Below are positions 31,686 to 39,553 of a DNA stretch of 46,442 nucleotides, piece by piece. The notes under the pieces are model-generated. The model was not told the origin of the DNA, did not search any database, and saw only the letters and a program-made list of their open reading frames with translations. A program made the position numbers and the translations under genes. Origin of the DNA: JBBRHF01 sp038223055 (GTDB lineage Bacteria > Actinomycetota > Actinomycetes > JACCUZ01); contig JBBRHF010000007.1 of assembly GCA_038223055.1 (NCBI GenBank), positions 1 to 46,442 on the forward strand, read 5' to 3'. Positions within the stretch are counted from its first letter, which is position 1; each line of letters opens with the position of its first letter.

Positions 31686-32151
31686 TCTCTTCAACGATCT
31701 CGCTCTTGGCGTCGGCGTAGTGCTGGACGAAGGCCCACGAGCGTCTGGCGAGTCGCCGCTTCTCCGAGGCATAGCGGTCGCGGCTGGCGTCGTCGGCGCG
31801 CAACCGGTCGCGGAACGCCAACATCCGGGCGACCTCCGCCGAGCCGATCGTGAAGACATGCAGGTTGCTGTCGGCAGCCGGCCCCTTGAACATCCGGTGC
31901 TCGTGCCAGCCGGGCTCCCGGACGCGCAGCACGAAGCCCGCTGCCTCGAGCCCGGGCAGGTAGTCGGCCTCGCACCTCGAGTCGACGACCGCCAGGACCA
32001 TGTCGATGATCGGCTTGGCCACCAGGCCGCGAACCGAGGTCGACCCGACGTGTTCCAGCAGCAGGACAAGCTCCCCCAGCGCGACCCGAACCCGCGACGC
32101 CTCCCCGTCGAAGACCTGCGGCCACCCGTCGTCGTAGTCGGCCAGCACCAC
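31501..32151 (-). CDS. GrpB family nucleotidyltransferase-fold protein
   Basis: 216 residues from a GTG at 32151. The GrpB/UPF0157 core is clear: VVLADYDDGWPQVFD, HVGSTSVRGLVAKPIIDMVL, AAGFVLRVREPGWHEHRMFK and LHVFTIGSAEVARMLAFRDR. The family is usually ~170 residues, and homology ends near residue 160 (SEIVEEIIRAAR). The last ~50 residues are Arg/Pro-rich and encoded antisense to the end of the TANGO2 gene, suggesting a lost stop codon. Function of GrpB proteins is uncertain. Confidence 0.82.
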   Translation of the reverse strand: MVLADYDDGWPQVFDGEASRVRVALGELVLLLEHVGSTSVRGLVAKPIIDMVLAVVDSRCEADYLPGLEAAGFVLRVREPGWHEHRMFKGPAADSNLHVFTIGSAEVARMLAFRDRLRADDASRDRYASEKRRLARRSWAFVQHYADAKSEIVEEIIRAARTSDQPSFDSVRGQPPRAPPPNWQSPRERRSRRSARRPGPGRSAPQTWCRNCGLRC

Positions 32152-32261
32152 CGGCCCGTCGAGGCGCGCCGGCGCTCCGACGGTGACCGCGCGGAGGTGG
32201 CGCTCAGACCCGGGGGTGTCGCTCGTCGGGGATCACCCCTCGGGCCCCCTCGCGTGGCTCG

Positions 32262-32313
32262 GCCGCCATTGGCTCGACCGCCATTAGCTCGGCCGCCATT
32301 GGCTCGACCCCGC
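32262..32313. repeat. 15-bp tandem repeat downstream of the small membrane-protein gene
   Basis: Three and a half units of GCTCG(G/A)CCGCCATT(G/A) in non-coding DNA between 32151 and 32349. Nothing else is recognised in this ~200-bp gap. Confidence 0.75.
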
Positions 32314-32348
32314 GCGAAGCGACCGGCGGAAGCTCGGCCCCGGGCGGC

Positions 32349-32600
32349 TCATAGACCGCTGGCCGCTCGGCCGCCGGGCGGCTTGTCGACCCCAGACGGC
32401 TCGGCCGCCGGCGGTGCACCGTCGCCCCGGTCACGCTCTGCAAAGTTGATCTTCTTCAGCTGGCGGCTCATCGACCGGATCAGCAGCCAGGTCGCAACGG
32501 CCAGCGCTGCGACGACCAAGAAGCCCAGCACTCCTGGCGTGACCTGGCTTTCGTCGACCGCGAGCAGGTAGGCAGCACCAGGCAGCGACGCGCCGCTCAC
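32349..32600 (-). CDS. Small single-pass membrane protein, mca-linked
   Basis: 83 residues from a GTG that overlaps the mca stop (GTGA). One membrane segment (TPGVLGFLVVAALAVATWLL) is followed by IRSMSRQLKKINFAERD and a Pro/Gly-rich tail. Small proteins with this IRSM-RQLKK motif follow mca in many actinobacteria. Function unknown. The longer frame upstream to 32747 is a shadow of mca. Confidence 0.75.
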   Translation of the reverse strand: MSGASLPGAAYLLAVDESQVTPGVLGFLVVAALAVATWLLIRSMSRQLKKINFAERDRGDGAPPAAEPSGVDKPPGGRAASGL

Positions 32601-33499
32601 CTCGGCGCACCCTGCGCGGAGGCAGTCTCCCGGATGCCCGCGAACAGGTCGTCCTCCGGCACGACGGTGTCCACCACGGACCGGGCCAGCTCGAAATCCT
32701 CGGTCGGCCAGATCCGCTGCTGCATCTCCAGCGGGCAGGCGAACCACGCCCCGTCAGGATCGACCTGGGTCGCATGCGCGAGCAGCGCCCGGTCGCGCAC
32801 CGAGAAGTAGTCGGCGCACGGCACCTGGGTGCTGATCTCGCGCTCGTCCCTGTCGCCCCAGCGCTCCAGCCACTCGCCGTAGGGCGAGTCGAGGCCGGCC
32901 TCGAGCAGGCCCTCGTGCAAGGCGGTCGTGCGGGCCTTGGTGAACGTCTGGTTGTAGTAGAGCTTCAGCGGCTGCCACGGGTCGCCCGCATCGGGGTAGC
33001 GCTCGGGGTCGCCCGCCGCCTCGAAGGCATGCACGGAGATCGTGTGGCACATGATGTGGTCCGGATGTGGGTAGCCGCCGTTCTCGTCGTAGGTCGTCAT
33101 CACCTGGGGCCGGAACGAGCGGATCAGGCGGACCAGCGGCTCGGCGGCGGTCTGCACCTCGAGCATCGCGAAGCAGCCCTCGGGCAGCGGCGGCAGCGGG
33201 TCGCCCTCCGGCAGGCCCGAGTCGACCCAGCCCAGCCAGTCCTGGCGCACGCCCAGGATCTCGCGGGCGGTGTCCATCTCCAGCCGGCGGATCTCGGTCA
33301 GGTTGGCGAGCACGTTCTCGTCGTGGGCCAAGCGCGGGTTGAGCACCGAGCCACGCTCGCCGCCGGTGCAGGTCACCACATGGACGTCAACGCCCTCGGC
33401 GATGTAGCGAGCCATCGTCGCGGCACCCTTGCTGGACTCGTCGTCGGGATGGGCATGGACCGCCATCAGGCGCAGCTGCACATCGCGGGCGGAAGTCAC
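32597..33499 (-). CDS. mca: Mycothiol S-conjugate amidase
   Basis: 300 residues from a GTG at 33499; the longer frame to 33655 adds Arg/Gly-rich non-homologous sequence antisense to the DUF4307 gene. The zinc site of the PIG-L/LmbE fold is visible: MAVHAHPDDESSKGA (His17, Asp20) and GGYPHPDHIMCH. VTCTGGERGSVLNP and LGWVDSGLPEGDPLPPLPEG are specific for Mca over MshB. The enzyme cuts mycothiol-toxin conjugates so that the mercapturic acid can be exported. It implies the host makes mycothiol. Confidence 0.93.
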   Translation of the reverse strand: MTSARDVQLRLMAVHAHPDDESSKGAATMARYIAEGVDVHVVTCTGGERGSVLNPRLAHDENVLANLTEIRRLEMDTAREILGVRQDWLGWVDSGLPEGDPLPPLPEGCFAMLEVQTAAEPLVRLIRSFRPQVMTTYDENGGYPHPDHIMCHTISVHAFEAAGDPERYPDAGDPWQPLKLYYNQTFTKARTTALHEGLLEAGLDSPYGEWLERWGDRDEREISTQVPCADYFSVRDRALLAHATQVDPDGAWFACPLEMQQRIWPTEDFELARSVVDTVVPEDDLFAGIRETASAQGAPR

Positions 33500-33552
33500 G
33501 CGACAATCATCCCTGACCCAGCCGACAGCCGCTTCCCCGAGGTCCCGTTCCC

Positions 33553-33957
33553 ATGCCCCAGCCCGCCCCAGCGCGACCGCCCGGACGCTACGGCCAGCCC
33601 AGCCCACGCCGCCGGCTGGGCCTGACTGCTGCCGTCGTCGTGGTGGCCACGGCACTGGTCGCCTGGCTGGGCTGGGCCGGCCTGTCGGTCGCGAATCCCG
33701 ACGTACGCAGCGACGTGCTCGGTTTCGACATCCGCAGCGACGCTGCCGTGCACATCCGGATCGAGATCATCGCCGCCAGCGATCGCACCGTCACCTGCGT
33801 CGTGCGCGGTCAGGACCGTACCAGGGAGACCGTCGGCATCGCGTCAATCGTGAGCCGGCCGGGACGAAGGGTCCGTCGGGTCGAAACGGAGATCGCCACG
33901 CGTGCTCGCGCGGTCACGGCCACGATTGCGGGTTGCCGAACGGCCGGTGGCCGATAG
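33553..33957 (+). CDS. DUF4307 membrane-anchored protein
   Basis: 134 residues. A Pro-rich cytoplasmic start is followed by one membrane segment (RRRLGLTAAVVVVATALVAW, then LGWAG) and an extracytoplasmic domain with LGFDIRSDAAVHIRIEI, then CVVRGQDRTRETVG. This is the DUF4307 pattern found next to mca and greA in many actinobacteria. Function unknown. It is divergent from mca, with 53 bp between the two starts. The 390 bp after it, up to greA, hold no recognised gene other than the repeat leader. Confidence 0.85.
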   Translation: MPQPAPARPPGRYGQPSPRRRLGLTAAVVVVATALVAWLGWAGLSVANPDVRSDVLGFDIRSDAAVHIRIEIIAASDRTVTCVVRGQDRTRETVGIASIVSRPGRRVRRVETEIATRARAVTATIAGCRTAGGR

Positions 33958-34261
33958 ACGATGGCCGATAGTCGATGGGTGCATCACGCACGATTCTGGC
34001 TGGACACCGCGCGTAGCCTTGCTGACCTGCTGCTGATCGGCGGTTGACCGGCTGCAGGCCTGCGGTTGATCGCCGGCCGATCGGTCCAGATCGGGCGCTG
34101 ATCAACCGTGCTCGGCGCCCTTTACTTGTTAGCCTCGAGTTTGACCGTACGACGTTTCGCCAGACGACCACCTCCCGAGCACCTGCAGATGGACTGCCCG
34201 CAGCCCGCAATCTCCGTCCAGCGCAATCTCCGTCAGCCAGAGGCTCAAGCCCCACGAGCTC

Positions 34262-34340
34262 CATCCACAACATCCATCCCCACGACATCCATCCCCACGA
34301 CATCCATCCCCACAACATCCATCCCCACAACATCCAGGAG
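34262..34340. repeat. 15-bp tandem repeat forming the 5' leader of greA
   Basis: CATCCATCCCCACGA/CATCCATCCCCACAA units at 34271-34285, 34286-34300, 34301-34315 and 34316-34330, with partial units on each side. The last partial unit reads CATCCAGGAG and carries the ribosome-binding site for greA. The strand is C-rich and G-poor, so the mRNA leader would be unstructured. Confidence 0.92.
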
Positions 34341-34346
34341 CATGCC

Positions 34347-34847
34347 GTGATCGAGACCAGCGCCAGCGTCACCTGGCTCACCCAGGAAGCGCACGACCGT
34401 CTCCAGCACGAGCTGGACTTCCTGACCGGCGAGGGGCGGGCCGAGATCGTCCGCCGCATCGAGGCCGCCCGGGAAGAGGGCGACCTGAAGGAGAACGGCG
34501 GCTACCACGCCGCGAAGGACGAGCAAGGCAAGCGCGAGGCGCGGGTGCGTCAGCTGGAGCAGCTCTTGCAGTCGGCGCAGGTCGGCGAGCCCCCCGCTGC
34601 CCCCCCTGGCGTGGTCGCCCCGGGCACGGTGATCACCGCGATGGTCGGCGGCGAGCAGATGCGGTTCCTGCTCGGGTCTCGCGAGGTCGCCGGCGATGGC
34701 GATGGCGTCGAGGTCTACTCCGCGAAGTCTCCTCTGGGCGAGGCGATCCTCGGAAAGCGGCGCGGAGACAGCGCCTCCTACGCGGCCCCCAACGGCAAGC
34801 TGATCCCCGTCGACATCCTCGAGATCGAGCCGTTCCACGGCGTCTGA
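34347..34847 (+). CDS. greA: Transcription elongation factor GreA
   Basis: 166 residues from a GTG with AGGAG at 34336-34340. An ATG five bases earlier is out of frame. The N-terminal coiled coil carries the tip motif REEGDLKENGGYHAAKDEQ with acidic residues Asp46 and Glu49 that stimulate transcript cleavage by RNA polymerase. The C-terminal FKBP-like domain ends in VYSAKSPLGEAILGKRRGDS and PVDILEIEP. Length is normal for GreA. It is the usual third member of the mca-DUF4307-greA group. Confidence 0.95.
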   Translation: MIETSASVTWLTQEAHDRLQHELDFLTGEGRAEIVRRIEAAREEGDLKENGGYHAAKDEQGKREARVRQLEQLLQSAQVGEPPAAPPGVVAPGTVITAMVGGEQMRFLLGSREVAGDGDGVEVYSAKSPLGEAILGKRRGDSASYAAPNGKLIPVDILEIEPFHGV

Positions 34848-34865
34848 ACCCCCAGCCCGAATCAC

Positions 34866-34917
34866 CACAACGTCCGAACATCCGGGGGACATAGACCCCG
34901 CATGTTCGGACGTTGTG
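34866..34917. repeat. Long perfect inverted repeat (hairpin) after greA
   Basis: CACAACGTCCGAACAT (34866-34881) pairs perfectly with ATGTTCGGACGTTGTG (34902-34917); inside, CGGGG and CCCCG can pair around a short loop. It lies between convergent greA and the ABC-2 permease gene, so it could be a bidirectional terminator. There is no T run on either side, which leaves room for another role. Confidence 0.8.
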
Positions 34918-34920
34918 CCA

Positions 34921-35022
34921 ATGGCGGACGGACGTCGTTGTGGCAATGGCGGACGGACGTCGTTGTGGCAATGGCGGGTCGGTCGGTCGGACGGGTGGGT
35001 CGGTCGGTCGGGCGGAACGGAC
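34921..35022. repeat. 25-bp direct repeat and GGTCGGTCGG-rich tract
   Basis: ATGGCGGACGGACGTCGTTG plus TGGCA is repeated at 34921-34945 and 34946-34970, with a third partial at 34971. A tract of GGTCGGTCGG units follows to about 35022. Each 25-bp unit echoes the CGTTGTG end of the hairpin just upstream. Confidence 0.85.
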
Positions 35023-35025
35023 GCG

Positions 35026-35826
35026 TCAGCGGCTGGCTGCCCGGGAGTATTGACGGGTGGCCAGCGGGACGAACACGACCAGGATCCCGAGCGCCCACAG
35101 CAATGTGTAGACCACGGGGTGCTGCAGTGACCAGGCCGTCGGCTCGGGGGTGCTCGCCGGGATGTTTCCGAACAACTGGCGTGCCCCCTCGGTGACCGCG
35201 GACACCGGGTTCCACTCGGCGAACGAGCGCAGCGGCCCAGGCAGCGTGTTGAGCGGCACGAACGTCTCGGCGACGAACGTCAGCGGAAAGATGACGACGA
35301 AGGCCGCATTGTTGACGACCTCGGGACTGGGCGCGAGCAGGCCGACGTAGGCCATCACCCACGAGAAGGCGTAGGCGAACGCGAGCAGGAGCAGAAACCC
35401 GCCGATGCCCTCCAGCACCGAGGTGTGGATCCGCCACCCGACGACGAGGCCGGTCAGGGACATCACGACCACGACGATGAGGTTGTTCACGATGTCGCTG
35501 AGGGTCCGGCCGAGCAGGACAGCGGACCGGGACATCGGCAACGACCGGAACCGATCGATGATGCCCTTCTGGATGTCGTCGGCCAACCCGGCACCGGTGA
35601 TCGTGGCGCCGAAGATGACGGTCTGGGCGAAGATCCCGCCCATCAGGAACTCCTTGTAGTTGCTGCCCTTGACGTCGATCGCGCCACCGAAGACATAGGC
35701 GAACAGCAGCACGAACATGATCGGCTGCAGCGTGGTGAAGACCAGCAGGTCGGGCACCCGCTTGATCTTGATCAGGTTGCGCTTGGCGACCACGAAGCCG
35801 TCGCTGATCGCGGTGAGCGAGCTCAT
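35026..35826 (-). CDS. ABC-2 exporter permease (DrrB-like)
   Basis: 266 residues with six hydrophobic segments (e.g. LVFTTLQPIMFVLLFAYVFG, FLLLLAFAYAFSWVMAYVGL, VVYTLLWALGILVVFVPLA). The loop GLADDIQKGIIDRFRSLPMS and the EWNPVSAVTEGARQLFG segment are typical of daunorubicin-resistance-type DrrB permeases. It overlaps the ATPase gene by four bases (ATGA), so they form one exporter, probably for a hydrophobic drug-like compound. Confidence 0.9.
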   Translation of the reverse strand: MSSLTAISDGFVVAKRNLIKIKRVPDLLVFTTLQPIMFVLLFAYVFGGAIDVKGSNYKEFLMGGIFAQTVIFGATITGAGLADDIQKGIIDRFRSLPMSRSAVLLGRTLSDIVNNLIVVVVMSLTGLVVGWRIHTSVLEGIGGFLLLLAFAYAFSWVMAYVGLLAPSPEVVNNAAFVVIFPLTFVAETFVPLNTLPGPLRSFAEWNPVSAVTEGARQLFGNIPASTPEPTAWSLQHPVVYTLLWALGILVVFVPLATRQYSRAASR

Positions 35827-36842
35827 CGGTTGGCCACCTCCTTCGGGGTGTCGGGCTGGGACGTGTCGTCTCGCGCTGGCCGACCCGACGGCGCGGTCGC
35901 GTCCTCCGCCGCATGACCGGTCAGGGTGAGGAACACGTCGTCCATGGTGGGACGGCGCAGGGCCACGTCGGTGACCGCCACACCGGCCGCGTCCAGATCT
36001 CGCAGGGCATCCACCAGGCTGGCGGTGCCGCTCTTGACCGGGACGCTGATCCGCCGGATGTGCGCGTCGACGCCCACCTCCCCAGTCGCGAGGCGGGCCA
36101 TCAGTGCCCTGGCCTCCTCCAGCCGCGAGCCGTCCGCGACGATGACCTCGAGGCGTTCACCGCCGACCTGGTCCTTGAGCTCGTCCGCCGTGCCCCGCGC
36201 GATCACCCGGCCGTGGTCGATGACCACGATGGAGTGGGCCAGCCGGTCGGCCTCCTCCATGTATTGCGTCGTGAGCAGCAGCGTCGTCCCCCCGGACACC
36301 AACTCGTTGATGACCTCCCACATGCCGAGCCTGCTGCGCGGGTCCAGCCCGGTGGTGGGCTCGTCGAGGAACAACACCGACGGGTCGGCGACCAAGGCCC
36401 CGGCCAGGTCGAGGCGCCGGCGCATGCCCCCGGAGTAGGTCTTGACCGGCCGGTCGGCCGCGTCTGACAGGTCGAATCGCTCGAGCAGCGCGCGGGCCCG
36501 AGCCCGGCTCGGGCGACGGCCGAGGTGGTAGAGCCGGCCGACCATGTCGAGGTTCTCGAAGCCGGTCAGGTGCTCGTCGACCGCTGCGTATTGACCGGAC
36601 AGGCCGATCACCCGCCGCAGCGCGGCGGCGTCATGAACCACGTCGAAGCCCGCGACGGTGGCCCGCCCCGAGTCGGCAAGCAGCAGCGTGGTCAGGATGC
36701 GCACGGCGGTGGTCTTGCCGGCGCCGTTAGGCCCGAGCACCCCGAGCACCGTGCCCTCGGGCACCTCGAGGGAGAGACCGGCCAGCGCATGCACGTCGCC
36801 ATACGTCTTGACCAGGTCCTCTGCGGAGATCGCGTTGGCCAT
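35823..36842 (-). CDS. ABC exporter ATP-binding protein (DrrA-like)
   Basis: 339 residues. Walker A is in VLGPNGAGKTTAVRILTTLL, the signature in YSGGMRRRLDLAGALV, Walker B is VLFLDEPTTGLDP, and TTQYMEEADRLA follows. The C-terminal DrrA-type domain includes RRPTMDDVFLTLTG. It pairs with the permease at 35026. Expression is probably controlled by the divergent TetR gene through the palindromes at 36861-36899. Confidence 0.92.
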   Translation of the reverse strand: MANAISAEDLVKTYGDVHALAGLSLEVPEGTVLGVLGPNGAGKTTAVRILTTLLLADSGRATVAGFDVVHDAAALRRVIGLSGQYAAVDEHLTGFENLDMVGRLYHLGRRPSRARARALLERFDLSDAADRPVKTYSGGMRRRLDLAGALVADPSVLFLDEPTTGLDPRSRLGMWEVINELVSGGTTLLLTTQYMEEADRLAHSIVVIDHGRVIARGTADELKDQVGGERLEVIVADGSRLEEARALMARLATGEVGVDAHIRRISVPVKSGTASLVDALRDLDAAGVAVTDVALRRPTMDDVFLTLTGHAAEDATAPSGRPARDDTSQPDTPKEVANR

Positions 36843-36860
36843 GTCACCTCCCTGCCTGTG

Positions 36861-36899
36861 CCTTACGATGTAAGGAATTACCTTGTCTTACGCCGTAAG
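36861..36899. promoter_or_regulatory. TetR operators between DrrAB-type exporter and TetR gene
   Basis: Two related palindromes sit in the 86-bp divergent region: CCTTACGATGTAAGG (36861-36875) and CTTACGCCGTAAG (36887-36899). The half-site CTTAC is shared by both. Their spacing and place over both gene starts fit repressor binding by the TetR protein, with negative autoregulation. Confidence 0.8.
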
Positions 36900-36928
36900 G
36901 TCTGTCAACTGGATTTCTGGAGGTCAGC

Positions 36929-37675
36929 ATGGCCCACCGGTCCGACAACCCGCCGAGGACACCCGTCACCCGGGACCGCGTGCTCGCCGAGGCCCTCCGG
37001 CTGGCCGACGCGGAGGGCCTTGAGCGCCTCACGATGCGCCGGCTCGGGCAGGCCTGCGGGGTGGAGGCCATGTCGCTCTACCACCACGTGGCGGACAAGG
37101 AGGCCGTTCTCGACGGGTTGACCGAGGCGGTGCTAGCCGAGGTCGAGCTGCCTTTGCCCGGTGCCGCCCCCTGGGACGAGACCGTGTGCGCCGGGGCCCG
37201 GGCATTGCGGGACGCCTACCTGCAGCACCCCGGCGCGCTGAGCGCCCTCGCCGTACGGCCGGCCTTCCGCCACGCCCACGGCCGTCGGCTGATCGAGTGG
37301 ATGCTGACCGTGCTGCGCGACGCGGGCTTCACCGCCCTGGACGCGATGTACGGCTCCCGGACGATCGGCATGTTCGTCACTGGTTTCGCCGGAGCCGCGG
37401 GTGGTCAGGCCGGTGGTCACGGAGGCGTCAGCGCCGGTGATCACGGAGGCGTCAGCGCCGGTGGTCACGGGGGGGTCACCGCGACCGAGGCAGTGGCCAC
37501 ACTGGACCAGATCAGCGAGAGCGAGTTCCCGGTGCAGGTGGCGTTGCGCCGGGAGGCCTCGCAGCAGGCCGGCGGCGCGAGCGCCTGGGACTGGGACGAC
37601 CTGTTCGAGTTCGGCCTCCGTGCGCTGGTCGACGGGCTGACGCTGCGCCTCGGTCAGTCGAAAACCAGCGGGTAG
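36929..37675 (+). CDS. TetR family transcriptional repressor of the DrrAB-type exporter
   Basis: 248 residues. The N-terminal helix-turn-helix is clear (TRDRVLAEALRLADAEGLER, LTMRRLGQACGVEAMSLYHH, VADKEAVLDGLTEAVLAEV), with a TetR_C-type ligand-binding domain after it. A Gly/His-rich insertion at ~160-185 comes from a 24-bp repeat (37412-37483). It is divergent from the exporter and most likely senses its substrate. The last 22 bases overlap the convergent end of the threonine ammonia-lyase gene. Confidence 0.9.
   Translation: MAHRSDNPPRTPVTRDRVLAEALRLADAEGLERLTMRRLGQACGVEAMSLYHHVADKEAVLDGLTEAVLAEVELPLPGAAPWDETVCAGARALRDAYLQHPGALSALAVRPAFRHAHGRRLIEWMLTVLRDAGFTALDAMYGSRTIGMFVTGFAGAAGGQAGGHGGVSAGDHGGVSAGGHGGVTATEAVATLDQISESEFPVQVALRREASQQAGGASAWDWDDLFEFGLRALVDGLTLRLGQSKTSG
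37412..37483. repeat. 24-bp tandem repeat (three units) in the TetR gene
   Basis: GGTG(G/A)TCACGGAGGCGTCAGCGCC-type units at 37412, 37436 and 37460 encode GGHGGVSA, GDHGGVSA and GGHGGVTA in frame, within the ligand-binding domain. Confidence 0.92.
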
Positions 37676-38868
37676 CCAGCCGTCCGCAGCCGCGACAGCA
37701 CGAGCTCGCAGTGCTCAGCACCACGGGTCTCCAGGCGCAACCGCGCCTCGACCTCGTCGACCCGCAGCCGCGGGTCGGTGCGGACATGCTCCACCTCCAG
37801 CACGCTCGCGTCGGCGGCGGCGATCTCCGCGAGCAAGGCCACCAGCGCTCCGGGTCGGTCGGAGATTCGGGCGCGGAACGACAGGAACCGACCAGCAACG
37901 GCCAGCCCGTGGCGCAGCACCCGCATCAGCAACAGCGGGTCGATGTTGCCTCCCGAGAGCACCACGACCACGGGTGGCTCGAAGGCGCCGGGGTTCTCCA
38001 TCAGGGCGGCGACGCCGGCCGCACCGGCCGGTTCGACGACCAGCTTTGCCCGCTCCAGACACAGCAGCAGTGCCCGGGACAAGCTCTCCTCGGGCACCGT
38101 CACGATCTCGTCGACGAGGGCCTCAATCAGGCCGAACGGCACGACACCGGGGCAGCCCACGGCGATGCCGTCGGCCATCGTGGCCATCTCGGTGAGTCGC
38201 ACCGGTCGTCCGGCCCGGATCGAGGCCGGGTAGGCCGCGGCGCTGGCGGCCTGCACACCCACGACGCGTACGTCGGGACGCAAAGCCTTCACCGCGACCG
38301 CCACCCCCGCCAGCAGACCGCCCCCACCGGTGCACACAACGACCGTGCGCACGTCGGGGCACTGCTCGAGGATCTCGAGGCCGACCGTGCCCTGGCCGGC
38401 GACGATGTCCACGTGGTCGAACGGGTGCACGAGGACGGCGCCGGTCTCCTCGGCGAACTCGTTGGCCGCCTCCAGCGCCTCGTCGACCGACTGGCCGTGG
38501 AAGCGCACTGCCGCGCCGTAGGACTTGGTCGCCTCGACCTTGGGGATCGGCGCACCAACCGGCATGAACACGGTCGACACGTGGCCGCACAACGTCGCGG
38601 CGAGGGCGACTCCCTGGGCGTGATTGCCCGCACTGGCGGCCACCACCCCGCCGGAAGTCTCCTCCGGCGAGAGCCGCGAGATCCGGGTGTAGGCGCCGCG
38701 GATCTTGAACGAGCCTGCGCGCTGGAGGTTCTCGCACTTGAGCCACACCGGGCCGCCGACGCCCTCGCTGAGCGGGCGCGACCCCTGCAGCGGGGTCTCC
38801 CGGATCACGCCGCGCAACAGCACGCGGGCGGCCTGCACGTCATCGAGGCTCACCACCGGTCTTGACAT
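37654..38868 (-). CDS. ilvA: Threonine ammonia-lyase (threonine dehydratase)
   Basis: 404 residues from the ATG at 38868. PLP-binding Lys55 is in QRAGSFKIRGAY. The phosphate loop is CTGGGGLLAGVAVAVKAL, and SAGNHAQGVALAATLCG is the conserved Asn segment. The C-terminal ACT-like domain (ISDRPGALVALLAEIAAADA) resembles the short, TdcB/serine-threonine dehydratase-like form common in actinobacteria. It converts threonine to 2-oxobutyrate and ammonia, for isoleucine synthesis or catabolism; which role applies cannot be told. Confidence 0.92.
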   Translation of the reverse strand: MSRPVVSLDDVQAARVLLRGVIRETPLQGSRPLSEGVGGPVWLKCENLQRAGSFKIRGAYTRISRLSPEETSGGVVAASAGNHAQGVALAATLCGHVSTVFMPVGAPIPKVEATKSYGAAVRFHGQSVDEALEAANEFAEETGAVLVHPFDHVDIVAGQGTVGLEILEQCPDVRTVVVCTGGGGLLAGVAVAVKALRPDVRVVGVQAASAAAYPASIRAGRPVRLTEMATMADGIAVGCPGVVPFGLIEALVDEIVTVPEESLSRALLLCLERAKLVVEPAGAAGVAALMENPGAFEPPVVVVLSGGNIDPLLLMRVLRHGLAVAGRFLSFRARISDRPGALVALLAEIAAADASVLEVEHVRTDPRLRVDEVEARLRLETRGAEHCELVLSRLRTAGYPLVFD

Positions 38869-38900
38869 GCCCGGCAGTCTGGCACCTACCCGCCCGCCGG

Positions 38901-38906
38901 TATATG
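38901..38906 (+). promoter_or_regulatory. Candidate -10 element for a leaderless MarR transcript
   Basis: TATATG lies five bases before the GTG at 38912 in otherwise GC-rich DNA. There is no ribosome-binding site, so the mRNA may begin at or just before the start codon. No clear -35 is visible. Confidence 0.45.
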
Positions 38907-38911
38907 TTTGC

Positions 38912-39472
38912 GTGGTGAACGCAACTGGACGGTCGGCGGGTCGCCCGGCGGGATCGGACCGGGACGACCAGGTGCTGGTGGCATCGGACGAGCACGACCA
39001 GGTGCTGGAGGCCCTCTTCCGGGTGCTGCGCCAGGTCAAGCAGGCGCCCGTCGACGACCCCGTCGAGCGACCGGCCATCATCGCGTTGTCCCGGCTCAAG
39101 GCGAACGGCGCGATGCGCCTGTCCGAGCTGGCCGAGGACCTCTACCTGGACGCGTCGACGATGAGCCGTCATGTGCGCACGTTGGAGGACAACGGGCTGG
39201 TCCGGCGGGCCGGTGACCCCAACGACCGCAGGGCCGTGCAGCTCACCCTGACCGAGGACGGCCTGGGGGTCCTGGCCGAGGCCTGGGCCAATCGGCGGAC
39301 CTGGATCGACCGAGCGGTGGCGACCTGGTCTGCCGCCGATCGCCGCGAGCTCGGCGCCGTGCTCACCCGCTTCGCAGACGCCCTGGCCGCGGACGCGGCG
39401 GCCCGGGCGGCAGCCGACGCGGCGGCCCGCGACGTAGGACCCGCTCGCACCCGGACGGAGCCCCCCGCATGA
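38912..39472 (+). CDS. MarR family transcriptional regulator
   Basis: 186 residues from the GTG at 38912 (a second GTG follows at once). The winged helix is clear: MRLSELAEDLYLDASTMSRH, VRTLEDNGLVRRAGDPNDRR and AVQLTLTEDGLGVL with the wing Arg residues. It is divergent from ilvA (43 bp). MarR genes are often translationally coupled to an efflux pump gene; here only a 25-codon stub follows. The Ala-rich tail (~160-175) is simple sequence. Confidence 0.87.
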   Translation: MVNATGRSAGRPAGSDRDDQVLVASDEHDQVLEALFRVLRQVKQAPVDDPVERPAIIALSRLKANGAMRLSELAEDLYLDASTMSRHVRTLEDNGLVRRAGDPNDRRAVQLTLTEDGLGVLAEAWANRRTWIDRAVATWSAADRRELGAVLTRFADALAADAAARAAADAAARDVGPARTRTEPPA

Positions 39473-39546
39473 GCACATCCTCGAGCGCCAGGACAGGTCA
39501 ACCCGGCGACACCCGTTGGTGGCGCTGGTTTTCCTGCGGCGGCTAG
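39469..39546 (+). pseudogene. 25-codon stub coupled to the MarR gene
   Basis: An ATG overlaps the MarR stop (ATGA) and opens MSTSSSARTGQPGDTRWWRW, followed by five more codons and a TAG. The coupling and the hydrophilic start followed by Trp residues look like the beginning of a membrane transporter gene (such as a major facilitator pump) whose remainder was deleted before the YcnI gene. The identity of the lost gene is inference. Confidence 0.4.
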
Positions 39547-39553
39547 GTCAGGG

